DNA of 64,000 bases. It comes from Panax quinquefolius. Taxonomy: Eukaryota > Streptophyta > Magnoliopsida > Apiales > Araliaceae. Below, in pieces: positions 1-11,462 of this stretch. The number at the start of each line of letters is the position of its first letter. Positions within the stretch are counted from its first letter, which is position 1. The stretch covers positions 28,443,105 to 28,507,104 of the forward strand of contig CM035171.1 of NCBI GenBank assembly GCA_020205615.1, written 5' to 3'. Below the pieces are notes generated by a model. It saw only the letters and a list, made by a program, of their open reading frames with translations, made no database searches and had not been told where the DNA came from. A program made the position numbers and the translations under genes.

Positions 1-150
1 ATTATCCATGCACTACTGACCAAAGATAATCGTGTATTCATTAGTATCACGACCACAAATTATCCATGCACTACTACCAAAGATAATCGTGTATTCATTA
101 GTATCACGACCACAAATTATCCATGCACTACTACCAAAGATAATCGTGTT
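1..150. repeat. Minisatellite, about 2.6 copies of a 57-58 bp unit
   Basis: Three successive copies begin at 1, 59 and 116. Each reads ATTATCCATGCACTAC, then CCAAAGATAATCGTG, and the two full copies continue with a TATCACGACCACAA tail; the third is cut short after CGTGT. The core (CATGCACTAC plus CCAAAGATA) resembles a three-copy repeat in the LTRs of element C (about 33885-34015 and 41238-41370, core TTTGCACTAC plus GGCCAAAGATATTCATC). It is therefore probably the internal repeat of a related LTR. Confidence 0.8.
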
Positions 151-1479
151 TTTTCAATTACGGTTATGATTATACCGAACAATCCTCAATCATAATCATA
201 CCAAGTCCATCTATACACTACGAGCCCCGTATTTGACTTTCAACATAATATAAGCATGAGGATAATGATATAAAGAATCAATCAAATGAGATAAAGGATA
301 AATATTAAACATTTATAATATAATTTATCCAGATTCAAGAATATCCCCATGTTATCAATCACTTAATAATCTCATAATCTAATATCATTAATATTATAAC
401 AATATTTTAATCACTTCTTAAATTTATAAACAATTTATCTCAATTGTTTATGCTTTACCATATAATGCATTTAATCATTCAAAATGCCATACTCATAAGA
501 TATCATCACTAATTATCAAATCCTCAAAAAAATATACTACTATATAGGATTCTCTAGCCATAAAATCCTATTTTCAACTTTGTTACTTCACATAACATAT
601 TTAACTCATATGTTCGTAACTAAACTATTTTCATGAAAAATACCAAATCAGTCCCAAAAATATTTCTTTTCTGGGATTTAGCATAATATAGTCCCATAAT
701 GAAAATATATTTTTCTCGGAATTTTTAAAATTCATTTACTATTTTTCAAAAAATCAATTTCTAATTAATTCCTTAAAACATTTGCTACCCCAAGTTTAAC
801 TCCAAAAATTCTCAAATCTTGGCAGGACCTTACGCACGTTAACGTGAGCTTCCACTTTAAATTTCATGGTCATCGGGGTTATAGAACTCCGGTTATAGCG
901 TTTTTCGTCGGAAAAACCTAAATATTGAAATAGTCATAACTTGCTCATTTTAAGTCAGAATGAGCTCATTTTTTGACAAGAGGTACCTTATAAAATATAT
1001 TTTCATGTCCCAAAAGGCCAGAATTTTTCACATAAATTTAGTGGCCGAAACAGCCCCTCTAAAATCATGGCAGCAGCTTTTTCAGTTTTTTTGCAGCTTT
1101 GCACTCCTTTGCTAAAATCAGTCCACACAAAAATCTACAACACCTTTTCCAGTAATTCCACTTGGATTAGTTAGGTAACTCATAGATCTAACTCTAGGAC
1201 TTGACCACACTCAAAAATTCAAAATATAATAGGAGATATGGTCAATTGAATTTCATGTTACGTTTTCACCAAAATCGATTTTCACTCTTTGTGATTTCTA
1301 AGAAACTTTCATGTTTTCACATACTAACCAACATAACTCATCATAAAACTTACTAATATCACGTATACCCATGATTTTCATTAGTCCAATGCTTTTATTA
1401 TGACTTTCATCATAAACCACGTAAACTGTTCATTTTAGTTGAAGAAATATTTGAGGGTTTAAGAAATGAGTTTTTATCT
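151..1479 (-). other. LTR-like left flank, no gene seen
   Basis: Positions 151-300 (fragments such as CATAATCATACCAAG and CATGAGGATAATGA) resemble 3340-3520 inside the LTR of element B, so the window probably opens inside a B-type LTR in minus orientation. From about 300 to 800 the sequence is AT-rich. From 800 to 1480 it holds short CAG/CTG-rich stretches (GGCAGCAGCTTTTTCAG near 1068) of the kind seen in gypsy LTRs. I could not align this part to any other piece of the window and see no coding frame. Confidence 0.4.
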
Positions 1480-2702
1480 TTGAGGGTCAATACAAAATTC
1501 GATTTCACGCTCTAGGGTAGGCTAGAAAATCTTCAAGAATACGTCAAGAAATTTATTAATGATAGAAATATCATTCAAAACTACTACTCTTATCCAAGAC
1601 TTGGATAGTACGTTACATTGATACCAACTGTGACTTCTATCCCTTAACCTGGATAGCACCTCACAATGATACCTATCAACTTGCCATCTTCAGTCATGAC
1701 GTCGCCTACAGAAAGTCTGGCTTCGGTGCATTCCACATAAGGAAGTCAACAACGAAAGGATCGGGGCTCTTTACTTATGGCTTGATATGACAATGATTGA
1801 CTTTAGTGGTTTGGTTACTTTGAATTCGCATAACAGGTTGGTTAATAGTATGAAAGCTAACAACCTTACAAAAATCATGATGAGTATTTAGCCAATCGAT
1901 TTCTAAAGTCACATCAAAGACAAATATTTTCAAAGAGATAAGATCGACAGGTAACGTGAAAATGTTTATTTGAATCAAACAAGATTTAAAAATAGTAGCG
2001 GTAACGAAGGCTCCTATTAACGAAGTTTCAACCAATAAGTCAAAGTCTAACTTCTTCGGAGTCAAATTTAAACGTTGAACACAAGCAAGAGAGATAAAAT
2101 AATGGGTAGAACCGGTATCTTATAAGGTATAGACTTCACAATTTATAATTAACTAACCCGTGCTAACTTCGTTCGGTTTACTCGCTTTTTGAGAAGTCAT
2201 GAAAATGCACTTCCTAAAACCAACGACTTTGTTTTGTCCATATCCACCTTTGGTGCCACCGTCCCAAATAGACTTGACTTTGGTGCACAACAAAATTGAG
2301 CTAAATGACCTTCTCTTCTTGCAATTTCCACTTCTATTATCTTTGCCATGATTACCACCAAGTGGTTACCATTCTTAGCATGATAATTTCCCCACGATGG
2401 TTATCATTGTTCGATAATTGTTACCACCAAGATGATTATTATCGTGTTGTTGGTCGTTACCTTTTGTTTTAAATTTGAATCAACACTCTCATGTGCTTCA
2501 TTGCTTATCTCAAAGCATTTTCAGGATGTCATTCTCAAACACCGTCACAAAAACAAGGGTTAATTAACATATCACATATTATCCCTATACTCGAATCGAC
2601 CAATTAAATACCAAATAAATTTAGGTAGGTCAAACTAGCGAAGGAATTCCCGCTCTCCCCTCCTAGTTCTTATCTCACATCTCGTGAGGGATCATATCCT
2701 AA
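1480..2702 (-). pseudogene. Gypsy element B: gag/protease remnant
   Basis: This minus-strand remnant lies just inside the B LTR. The clearest part is an aspartic protease domain. Near 2120-2060 the reading frame gives the active-site motif DTGSTHYFIS. At 2065-1775 it continues with IFKSCLIQ and VTLEIDWLNTHH, which matches the protease of element C at 39139-38915 (VILGIDWLTTHH). Positions 1480-1560 also match the region downstream of protease in C (about 38700-38790). RT, RNase H and integrase are absent before the sequence changes at about 1480, so the element is truncated. Stops and frame changes break the gag part (2100-2700), and no clean zinc knuckle was found. It is a dead fragment of a Ty3/gypsy polyprotein. 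Confidence 0.7.
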
Positions 2703-2715
2703 GCTCGATACCAAC
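2703..2715 (-). other. Primer binding site of element B (initiator-Met tRNA type)
   Basis: Reverse complement reads GTTGGTATCGAGC, one base from the initiator-Met tRNA primer site TGGTATCAGAGC, and it directly abuts the LTR edge at 2716. Confidence 0.7.
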
Positions 2716-3715
2716 TATAACGCCCCCAAAATTAAATATACGTCACCCATCTTGGGTCGCCACTTACATGGTACATAAATTCAAATACAACTTACTAATA
2801 TAAGCGTAGGTATGCAATACGACATAAATCGTGAGTTTGAATACAAATATCGCTCTACTAGATATTATACAAACTCAAAAGGAGTCCTCATTACAACTAT
2901 TATCACACTATTTCACGTAATAGTGAGGACTACTAATGCTATCCTCGGACCATTACTCCGCTTCCCAGACTCGTCCCAAATATATTCTCATTTCACAGAG
3001 AAAAAGGTGAAGAAAGGGTGAGCTCAATCTAGCCCAAGAAGAAATATTATAACTAAGATAATGCGAAATAAATTATCAATAGTCTTCAACAATGTTAAAC
3101 CGATAAAATACAATAGACAACCGGGTTTAATGCGGCAATGAATATCTGATCCATTAAAAGAGTCAAGTAGAAAATAAAGTCTACTATCTTTTAGGTTTTA
3201 AAAGGTTTTCATCAATTTTTATCACTAAGACTCGGTTTAATGAATAAACCACAATATCTAATCATCCCCGTACCACGGTCAAGGATTTTCATCAAATTAT
3301 CAATGGTCATGACTATACCAAATCACCCCCGGTCATAATCATACCAAAAACTATCCATCAACGCATTACAGGTGCCACCGAGGACTTTTATCACATCATT
3401 TATAACAAGCCATGATTATCCGAATGATCCTCGGTCATAATCATACTAAGTTCATCTATGCACGTAAGCCAAAGATAACATAATATAACATGAGGATGAT
3501 GACAATGACATAATAATTCAATAAAACAAGTTCAAGAATTATTTTATCCCGGAATTATTAACGTCCAAATTGTCAACAAGATACTGTTTTGTAGAGTAAA
3601 ATTCACGAATAATCAGAAGAATATTTCCATGAAAAGATACTGGATGAAACACAAATATCAAGGATATTCTACTAATTTCATGGAGTATAGAAGTCAAAGT
3701 TTTAACTAACTGGGT

Positions 3716-4215
3716 ATAATAAAGAATGGAATAACAAAAGAAATCACCATGTATGCGATAGACCACACAGGCAAGTTATTCCAACAGAATAATAAATAAC
3801 GGAACCAGTTCAGGTGAAATTCACACCGACAGGATGTTCCAACAAAATAATAAAGATGGAACCAGATCCAGTGTAAAACACACGTATAGGATATTCCAAC
3901 GAGAATGATAAAGACGGAACCCAAAAGGTGTAAAACACACGCATGTGGATGTTCCAATGAATAATAATAAAGATGAGAACCGTGTCCCGTAAAAACACAT
4001 GCATGGATGTTCCAACAGAGTAATAGAAGAATGTCACCAAGTATAGGGTAAACCACGTGTCTGATTATGTATAGGGTATGTCACAGATATCTGAGTTATT
4101 CCAATGTAATAATAAAGAATGGAATAACAGAGGGGATTTCACCAAGTATAGGGTATGCCAGCGTATCTGAGTTATTCCAATGAATAATAAAGAATGGAAT
4201 AACGAAGTTCTCTTC
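3716..4215. repeat. Minisatellite inside the LTR of element B, unit about 60 bp
   Basis: Roughly eight diverged copies of a unit built from TTCCAACAGAATAATAA, a purine-rich GATGGAACC, and GTGTAAAACACACG or its variant GTATAGGGTATG. Copies are visible near 3780, 3836, 3893, 3951, 4010, 4100 and 4170. The last two copies (TGAGTTATTCCAATG followed by AATAATAAAGAATGGAATAAC) are almost identical. The array is absent from the C LTR. Confidence 0.75.
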
Positions 4216-4551
4216 ATGAATAAGAAAGAATAACACCCCTTACGGGTACAATAAATAATATCCCTTACTTAGTAAGAGACCGGATATCAAAGTAGTGAAG
4301 TACCGAATACTCTTCTTCTTTCTCTCTATAGATTTTCTCTCTATAAACTTCTCTCTATAATTTCTCTCTCTAGTTTCAATTGAATTAAGTAAGAAAATAA
4401 TGAAGGAATGAGCTTCATTTATAGGAAATAGAATGCATAGTAATTAATCCATGAATGGTCCAGATTGATTTACTTTAATCGGACGGTCCATATTTAAAGC
4501 AAAATCTTTTAAATAAAATATCATATATTCTATTTATATAAAAATATTTTA

Positions 4552-4607
4552 CTATGCAAACACTATGCAACACTATGCAAAACACTATGCAAAACACTAT
4601 AAACACT
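4552..4607. repeat. Short tandem repeat of AACACTATGCA
   Basis: Five imperfect 10-13 bp copies of CACTATGCAAAA in the B LTR. Confidence 0.75.
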
Positions 4608-5165
4608 ATGCATAATAAAATATAATATATTCTATTTATAGAATAACTTTAATAAAGTATTACATTTTATATAAAAGATGTTTCGCTTTTTTATTACGTT
4701 AATAATACTGAATAAAACAAAACGCGTCATTATCGCTATAATAATTCATATTATTAATCGACAATAATGGAATCAAACTGAGTGACTTCTCACATAAGCA
4801 TCAATAATTAATATCGTGTGCTACTATGCCACCACACGTATTACTGTACTTTTACTACCGAGTAGTTCAACAAAGATCAACGGTAAAACTTTCGTAGTTA
4901 TTTTAATAAAATATTTTTGTCGCTTTTCTCAATCCGGCAATAATTACATTGCTTGAGGGTCCACCAATGATTGAGTAGTTATACGAATATTCCCCTGCTA
5001 AACCGAATATTCCCCACCAATCGAATATAATATAACCACTTGCATACTTTGCAAAATTTATAAATACTACCCACAACTATAATATTTATCTCAAATTCAC
5101 ACCATAATATTAAAAATTATTTCGACAAAATTTAAATCTTTATTGATAAAATCTGGGGTCTCACA

Positions 5166-5580
5166 TACGATTGCTGGAAAAGCACGCATCTACTGAGACA
5201 ATAGGAATCGAAAAACCCGAACCCACCTGTTTGCCTCTCTCGTACACTGCGGCTAAATCATCTATAAATAGAGGTTTGGGCTGCCCATTTTGCAAGAGAA
5301 AGCAATGAAAAAGCCCCCTTGATTTGCTCTGCACTCACCCCATGCAGATGTACTTTCTCATTTTAAACACCAGTGAGCTCATATATAGCCTCTTTTGTAC
5401 CTACAAAAGCCAGTGTTTACCCACTCTAAAGATATATAAGTCTTCTTTGGCAACATTTAGTAAGCCTTCTCACACACTTTAGAGTCTTTCTCTTCATCTC
5501 TCACACACACACCTTCTTCACGTTGAGAGTCGTGTTTACAGCGCATTTGCCTTTGACTTTGGTCCGTGGTTTTGTTTTAG

Positions 5581-5629
<49 letters not shown>

Positions 5630-5730
5630 ACTAACATTATCGAATTATGCCTCGATTGAGCTTAGACTTCGGCCTGGTGCGTTTATTTGCTTTTCTATAT
5701 ATATATTTATATATATGAACTGTGTGTCGA
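5166..5730 (-). repeat. L-family LTR, minus copy, fragment 1
   Basis: First of three pieces of one LTR. Stretches such as CTCTAAAGATATA, CTTCTCACACACTTTAGAGTC and ACGTTGAGAGTCGTG are the reverse complement of 11765-11890 in the L-plus LTR. The piece begins right at the end of the B LTR (5165) and ends at the left GTCGA target duplication of element A (5726-5730). It contains a (TA)n run at 5583-5627 and one copy of the CGATTGAGCTTAGACTTCGG module. Confidence 0.75.
5583..5627. repeat. (TA)n microsatellite
   Basis: An uninterrupted run of about 22 TA units inside the L-minus LTR. Confidence 0.95.
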
Positions 5731-8420
5731 TGTGACGAACAAGATTTTTGTAATTTAATTCCTAATATTTATTGAATTAAATAAATATTTTATTTTCGAT
5801 GATTTAATTATTAGATTAAATAATTAATTGATGCAATTGTGATAGATTAATTTAATTATATGTGTTATATTTATTAAATTAATGTAGAGAATTTTATTAT
5901 TCAAAGTATGTAATTATGTGAGTTTATTAAATTAAAAGAAATATTTAATAAGCCTAATATCATTTTATAATTATTGAGAAAATTAATTATATGACTATGT
6001 GAATTAATGAGAAATTATTATATTTTATTTAATTTAAATTAAATAAATTAATTGAGTTATTTTATAAAGGGTGTGACATTATTTAAACTATATGATAAAA
6101 GAGTTTATTAAATTAAATGGGAATAAGCCTTTTAAGGCTAGCCAAACATGGCACTAGTGGAGGTTGATGGCAGTTAACCCATGATTGGGTAACTGACCAC
6201 AACTGCGCCAGTTTATAAAATATATGCGTATTCTTTAAGTTCATTTTCTTAAGTCTGATAAACTAGTCAGAGAGAAATTTATAATTGTTGAGGAGAATTG
6301 TGAGTCTGTGATTGAAGAAGAATTTGAGAAGGAATTCATCTCCTATTAAAATCTACACTACACTTTGGGTAATCTCCTCCTTCCCAAATTTTAAAGTTAC
6401 GTTATTTAAGTTTCATGAAAATGGCTTTCAAAGCTTTTGTAAAGTCTCTGTAATTGGGAAAGGGTATAATTATGAGTTTATATATGTGTTAAATGTTATC
6501 AAATCGTATTCAATTATATATTATGTGAGTTACCATGTCATTAGTTTTATGAAAATACGCGTATATGTTGCTCAAAACATACAGAGTATGGGTTTTGGCC
6601 ATATGGCCCTTATACGTAATTTTAATGCGTCAAACATAAATGGTTTTGTAAAATATATACTCTTATATTATTATACATGTTAATATGAAGAGACCAAACT
6701 TTAAATGAACGGATTCGGTGTTATAACGAATCCATAGTATTAATTTTCATGATTTATGTTCAAAACCTTCAAGAACATCAAGAACAGTGAAATTTACATA
6801 TTTTAATTATGTAATTATGTGTTTTAATGGATTAAAATCATTATATAAATGTTGGGTAATGATTATGTATGAATTATATCATGTGGGTTTGATTAAATTC
6901 ATGTAGTAATAATTTAATTGGAGTTTTTTTTTGTGTTCGCAATTTTTCGCTAATCGCGTAGCAGTTCTCAATTCCCTTCATGGCGCTAGTCTCGTGCCTT
7001 AATTCCTTGCGCCAAGCAGCTGTGTCTCAAGCCACGGTATACCACGGTGCCAAGTAACGCGAAGGCTTAGTTCAAAAGTGGCGCCGCAGAGCCACTCTGC
7101 AAAATGTCCAGAAATGAATTATTTTTAATTTTCAAGTCTAACAATGTGATAGGAACTTAAATTAAAGAACATAGAGATATGTTAGAAGTATAATGAGATA
7201 TTAAAATAGATACTTAACATGTAAATAATATAATTGCATGTGGATTGAATTAATGAATACATAATTAGCTTGTTATTCATGAAGTGTAAATTATGTGACA
7301 TTAAGTGTAATAAATTGTCTAAGCATAGTCATAATTCGAGTTAGACAAAAAGAATGAACGTTTGATGATTATTTAAGTTATAATTAACTGGTTTTGTGAA
7401 TGTAAATGGTATGTAGGATTAAATTCAAGGGACGTGTTTAATTAACATGTAATCTACGCACGAGGCAAGTTTACTAACCCTACTTGTTATCATTATTCAA
7501 GTTTATAAATCAAGTTCATTTGTTATGTTAAAGATTAATTATCTTTTCAAAGTATGATTCTGTTATACAATAATTGTTCTATTGTATACCTATTGAGATT
7601 GTTATTCATTATAAATATCATTTATTGTTGAACCTTGTTAAACTAGCGAATCCTTATTGATTCAACTAGTCCATAGTTGATGAACGTTCTAAATTCAGAA
7701 CCCTTATTGATTTATCCAAACCAAACTTTCTTTGGTGCGGACTCTAATGTCAAACTGCGATGAACAACCCTGCAAAGGGATTTACTTATGCATTAGCGTT
7801 AAGATATTGTGCACAATATGGTACTAAGGGCTGATCCCCCTAAGTACGAGTAGAAAGGTCCATAGTCTTATGACTGTTAAAGGTTTCAAGTATAACCCTT
7901 GTTAACCTAGGACATAGTTCAAGGTCTTATGACCCTTAGAAATCTTTTGATTCTTGTTATTCATACTTGATTCAAAAGTTGAGATTTTATTTCAGAAGTC
8001 TTTGATTCATTCGCATGTTATTATACATTATTATTTCATTATTTTACTTATGGGCAATAGTGCTCACTCTTGCGTAATAATATTGCAGTTAAGAACGAAA
8101 GAACCGACGAACCTTCCACTAGTAAAGGCAAGGGCAAGGTTAACAAGTGATGAAGACTTGTTATTTCTTGAGATGTTGAATTTTTGTATTAAGTTAATGA
8201 TGTTGTTTAAGACTTATTTGTTTATGTTTCCGCACAGATGTTTAAGGTTAGTATGACCTGGGATTATGTTTATTATTCAGATGTTGTAACCCCATAAGGG
8301 GAAGATTTATTTCTATCTATTGCATGGTTTGCATTTATTATGGGTAGATAGATAGATTGTATTTGTACAGTGAACACCAAATCTCGTGGAATCGAAGTAC
8401 CTGGATTTGGGGGTGTCACA
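5731..8420 (+). repeat. 5' LTR of element A
   Basis: 2690 bp, TG...CA ends. It matches 19252-21969 closely except for a poorly alignable block at about 6931-7103. A possible TATA box (TTTATAAAATA) lies at 6212-6222. Two short open frames (6312-6683 and 7954-8256) recur in the 3' LTR, but shifted frames and lack of domains argue they are not genes. The U5 side ends with GGGGGTGTCACA directly before the primer site. Confidence 0.9.
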
Positions 8421-8423
8421 AGT

Positions 8424-8436
8424 TGGTATCAAAGTT
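8424..8436 (+). other. Primer binding site of element A (degenerate initiator-Met tRNA type)
   Basis: TGGTATCAAAGTT lies three bases after the LTR edge. It differs from TGGTATCAGAGCT only by a G-to-A and a C-to-T change, both typical deamination products. Confidence 0.75.
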
Positions 8437-8639
8437 GTAGGTTATGAACCTTAGGTCAGGGAATAACCTTAGGTAGTAGCCTTATAGAAAGAACATAGTG
8501 ATGGAAAACTCTTATCGAGTTCTAGGAAATGAATTTTTGTAATTCATTGAAGATAATAAAAGACTTTATGTGCTTATGTGTTAAATTATGTGCTCACTAG
8601 TACGACTTAGTAACTAAAACTTGAAATTTTATTGTCAGG

Positions 8640-9374
8640 ATGTCGGATGTTGGAGGAACTAGTCGAGCAGGGGAGGAGGAACCCCGAGTACCTACAGTAC
8701 CTATATAGGAGGAACCCCGAGACATTCATGTCATTAGGGAACAGTTGGTACAAAGGGAGTCATCTCCATTGATCACCGTTGTTGGTTAGGAGCATGAACC
8801 TGAGACTGATCCTGAGGAGGAATTTGACGAGGAAGAGGAAGAGGAAGAAGAGTAGTTTCCATAGCACTCCATTGATGCTGAGATGTACGACATATTATAC
8901 AACCGTAATGTAGAGTTGCGAGACGAGGTGCAGGATCTGACTGAGAGGGCAATTATTCAGTAGATTACTTTAGAGCAGAAGGAGAGGGAGATTTCAACTC
9001 TTCACTCACAACTGGGAAATGTAGAATGGGATTTGGTCCATGAGAAGGGTCAAACTGAAGATAAGACCGAAGAGATAGAGAAGTTGAAGAAGGAACTGAA
9101 GGAAAGCTCTGAAAGGCTGATCATAGCAGAGGAAGGCTGGGTAAGAGAGTCACGTCGTGCTGATCTTGCGGAAGAGGACGGTCGTGCAAAGAAGGCGAAG
9201 CTTGGGGAGACATACTCTACACTTAATCATGCAATTGATGAGGCCCAGGATCAAGTTTTAAGGTACCCCATCCAGTTCAAAGGACTTCCATTGTACATGC
9301 TGGATCGCAGGACGATGTCTCGCATCATGGAAGAGGAGTGTAGCAAGGCTATTCAGCGCCATGACAGACAGTGA
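8640..9374 (+). pseudogene. Element A: extra acidic/coiled-coil reading frame upstream of gag
   Basis: A single frame runs from an ATG at 8640 (MSDVGGTSRAGEEEP) to a TGA at 9372. It is broken only by TAG codons: after VPTVPI, after ITVVG, after the Glu-rich run (EEEEEEE), two codons further on, and after RAIIQ. The order of parts is a short N-terminus, an acidic Glu/Asp tract around residues 60-75, a heptad-rich Lys/Glu segment predicted by eye to be a coiled coil (residues 130-210), and a C-terminus with VLRYPIQFKGLPLYMLDRR. The only clear relative in the window is the same frame in element D (54034-54835, YPIQFEGLPLYMMDR), also between primer site and gag. Function is unknown. It may be an accessory or N-terminal gag-like product. 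I recognise no named domain. Confidence 0.65.
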
Positions 9375-9665
9375 TAGATTTTGTTTACTTATGTGATAAA
9401 CTTGTCTAGTAATTAGATGTAAATTCTGATGTAGTTATAAACAAAGGAATATTTTAATATTTAAATCATGTGGATTCTTTATCTCAGGATAGTTGATGTA
9501 AATAGTAGTGATGCTATCGTCTGATGTCAAAACTTTTGATTTGAATGAATGTATATTAAGTTATTTGAGATGATGTGTTAAATAATTATATTAAATTATT
9601 GAGTTAAGTCTTAACTATTTAGAGAATTTAATAGAGATTTAAAAAGCATATATTTTAACAGAAAT

Positions 9666-10182
9666 ATGTCGCCAAGAAGACAACAACGTCAACCAGCTCA
9701 GGAAGAGTCAACAAATAACAACAATAATGCCAATGCTAATCCCGTTCAGCAGTTGGTCAACTTACTGGCTGGAGCAATGAATAATCAACCTCAAGCTCCA
9801 CCAAATACTACGTTTAAAGATTTCAAGGCGGTGGGACCGCCAGAGTTTAAAGGTTCCATGAACCCGATCGAGGCTCAAACGTGGGTTATAGAGATGGAGA
9901 AGGTTTTCGACGTTGCTAGGGTTAGAGAAGACCAGAAGACCACTTTTGCAATGTTTATGCTGAAGTCTGAAGCTAGTTATTGGTGGCAAGCAAACAAAGT
10001 TCGTGGAGGTAAAGGTGTAATTACTTGGGAGAGATTTAAAGAGATGTTCTTTGAGATGTATTTCGACGCAGAATCATGAGAACGGATGGAGGTTCAATTT
10101 CTGGAATTGAAGCAGGGAAATATGAGCGTACCTGATTATGCGGCTAGATTCAACGAGTTGGCGAGGTTTGCCCCGTATCAAG
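9666..10182 (+). pseudogene. Element A: gag, N-terminal part, cut by nested insertion
   Basis: The frame starts MSPRRQQRQPAQEES, followed by an Asn-rich linker and the retrotransposon gag core (VGPPEFKGSMNPIEAQTWV, then MLKSEASYWWQA, then ITWERFKEMFF). A TGA at 10077-10079 (CGA expected in the family) splits it. The frame resumes as MEVQFLELKQGN and RFNELARFAPYQ and stops at 10182, where the L-plus LTR begins. The C-terminal gag half with its zinc knuckle is missing. Gag forms the virus-like particle. Here it cannot be complete. The copy in element D (52620-53757) supplies the homologous full region. Confidence 0.85.
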
Positions 10183-11001
10183 TGTCGATGTCGGGATTTT
10201 TAGGTGTCCCTTTCCGTTATTTGTTCTTTGGTGTTCTCGTTTTAGGTGAGATTTGTTTGAAAAAACAAGTAAAAAAGGTCCGACATGTATAATGTCGACG
10301 ATGAGACTGTTAAGAGTCGCCAGTTGGTTTTTTAAATGGTTGTACCAACACAACCGAGAAAAGGTTTGCACATTGACCCAGTGATGTGACACTGATATAC
10401 GGGTCAGCGAAACTGAGATTCATTTAGGGTCCAGGGACTTGGTTATGCGGGGAGAAGGTGTTAGGCACCCCCCGACATCCGTGTTACCACGGTGACCGCC
10501 TCTTTTCAAGAAACTATTATCTGAGTGTGTGTTTATGTGTGTGTGTGTGTGGGTCAATGTGTTGTTATATGAAAGTTGTGCGAGGCCTCTTTCGAACTTA
10601 TATACACAAGATTTGAATTTATGTAAAAATTCAATTTTTAGAAAGATATGGCAATGATATTTTATAAAAGATGTTTTTCAAACCCTGATGCTCAATAGGA
10701 ATTAAGACCTTTTACACTCCCATTTTTATTAAGCGATCGGCTTGATTGATTTTATTTGACGAATACGAAGCACCCGTACGAAAATAATATATAAAAATAA
10801 TGCCGATTTCCTCGTGGGTATGGAAACCATCTAAGGAAATTCAAACATTGCAGAATAATTTACAAGCTGCTTACAGCTGAAAATGTCCATCACGGGAACC
10901 GAATCTAGATCCAATGGGATGAATCTGTGATCACATGATTCCTAGGCACACAGAATATTACAATTTGTATAAAAGCAATAAGCAGGTATATATATAAAAG
11001 C

Positions 11002-11039
<38 letters not shown>

Positions 11040-11190
11040 CATGATCACCAACCACGAAGCACCTCCATGGGGGGATCAGAAATATAAATAAAGCTATTAA
11101 AAGCTATCAACCGTCACGGAGGAAACTCCAAAGGGACAAAACGTAAATAAAGTCAGAAGCGCGATCAACCGCCACGAAGGGATCTCCAGC
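11040..11190. repeat. Repeated about 62-bp module in the L-plus LTR
   Basis: Consecutive units share AAAGCTATCAACCGTCACGG, a purine-rich GAAACTCCAAAGGGAC and AAACGTAAATAAAG, then CGATCAACCGCCACGAAGG. The reverse-complement array with more copies sits at 22257-22515 in the L-minus LTR. Confidence 0.7.
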
Positions 11191-11206
11191 GGATTTAATA
11201 AAATAG

Positions 11207-11242
<36 letters not shown>

Positions 11243-11271
11243 ATATATATATAAAAGCAAAATGCTCCTGG

Positions 11272-11307
11272 ATGTAAAATCCGTGCTCATCGAATAGAGT
11301 TTTACGA

Positions 11308-11358
<51 letters not shown>

Positions 11359-11430
11359 CGAGTAAGTAAACGCACTGCATCAAGTTCAGGCTCATCGAAC
11401 AAAGTCCGACACATAGTTGATATATATGAG

Positions 11431-11462
<32 letters not shown>

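Larger units (their letters stand above)
2716..5165 (-). repeat. LTR of gypsy element B (5' LTR, minus strand)
   Basis: The LTR runs from TATAACGCCCCCAAAA to GGGGTCTCACA. The matching edges of element C are TGTGACGCCCCCAAAA and GGGGTCTTACA. The first bases (TATAAC against TGTGAC) differ by two G-to-A changes, as expected from cytosine deamination on the other strand. A minus-strand TATA motif (CCTATAAAT, around 4412-4422) would place the transcription start within the LTR. Length is about 2.45 kb. The partner LTR is not complete in the window. Confidence 0.8.

Noticed and set aside
32..150. Possible CRISPR-like direct repeats at the window start
   Set aside because: The units are contiguous tandem copies without unique spacers and belong to a plant LTR.
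1618..1634. GATACCAACTGTGAC, which looks like a primer site next to an LTR start
   Set aside because: No LTR sequence follows and the surrounding region aligns to the protease/RT linker of C. Probably a chance match or an old recombination scar.
3706..4056. Minus-strand frame of 116 codons with repeated Cys-Val-Phe words
   Set aside because: It is the translation of the B-LTR minisatellite. The repeat unit, not a protein, explains the periodicity.
6312..6683. 123-codon open frame in the 5' LTR of A, repeated at 19833-20141
   Set aside because: Lies in the LTR, the copy in the other LTR is shifted to a different end, there is no domain, and codon use is that of AT-rich noncoding sequence.
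7954..8256. 100-codon open frame in the LTR of A, also in the 3' LTR and D
   Set aside because: Conserved only because the LTRs are conserved. The alternative frame gives a short Lys-rich end (STSKGKGKVNK) before a stop. No evidence for translation.
11097..11414. Open frames rich in Ile-Tyr repeats, here and at 21978-22418
   Set aside because: They are translations of (TA)n microsatellites in the L LTR.
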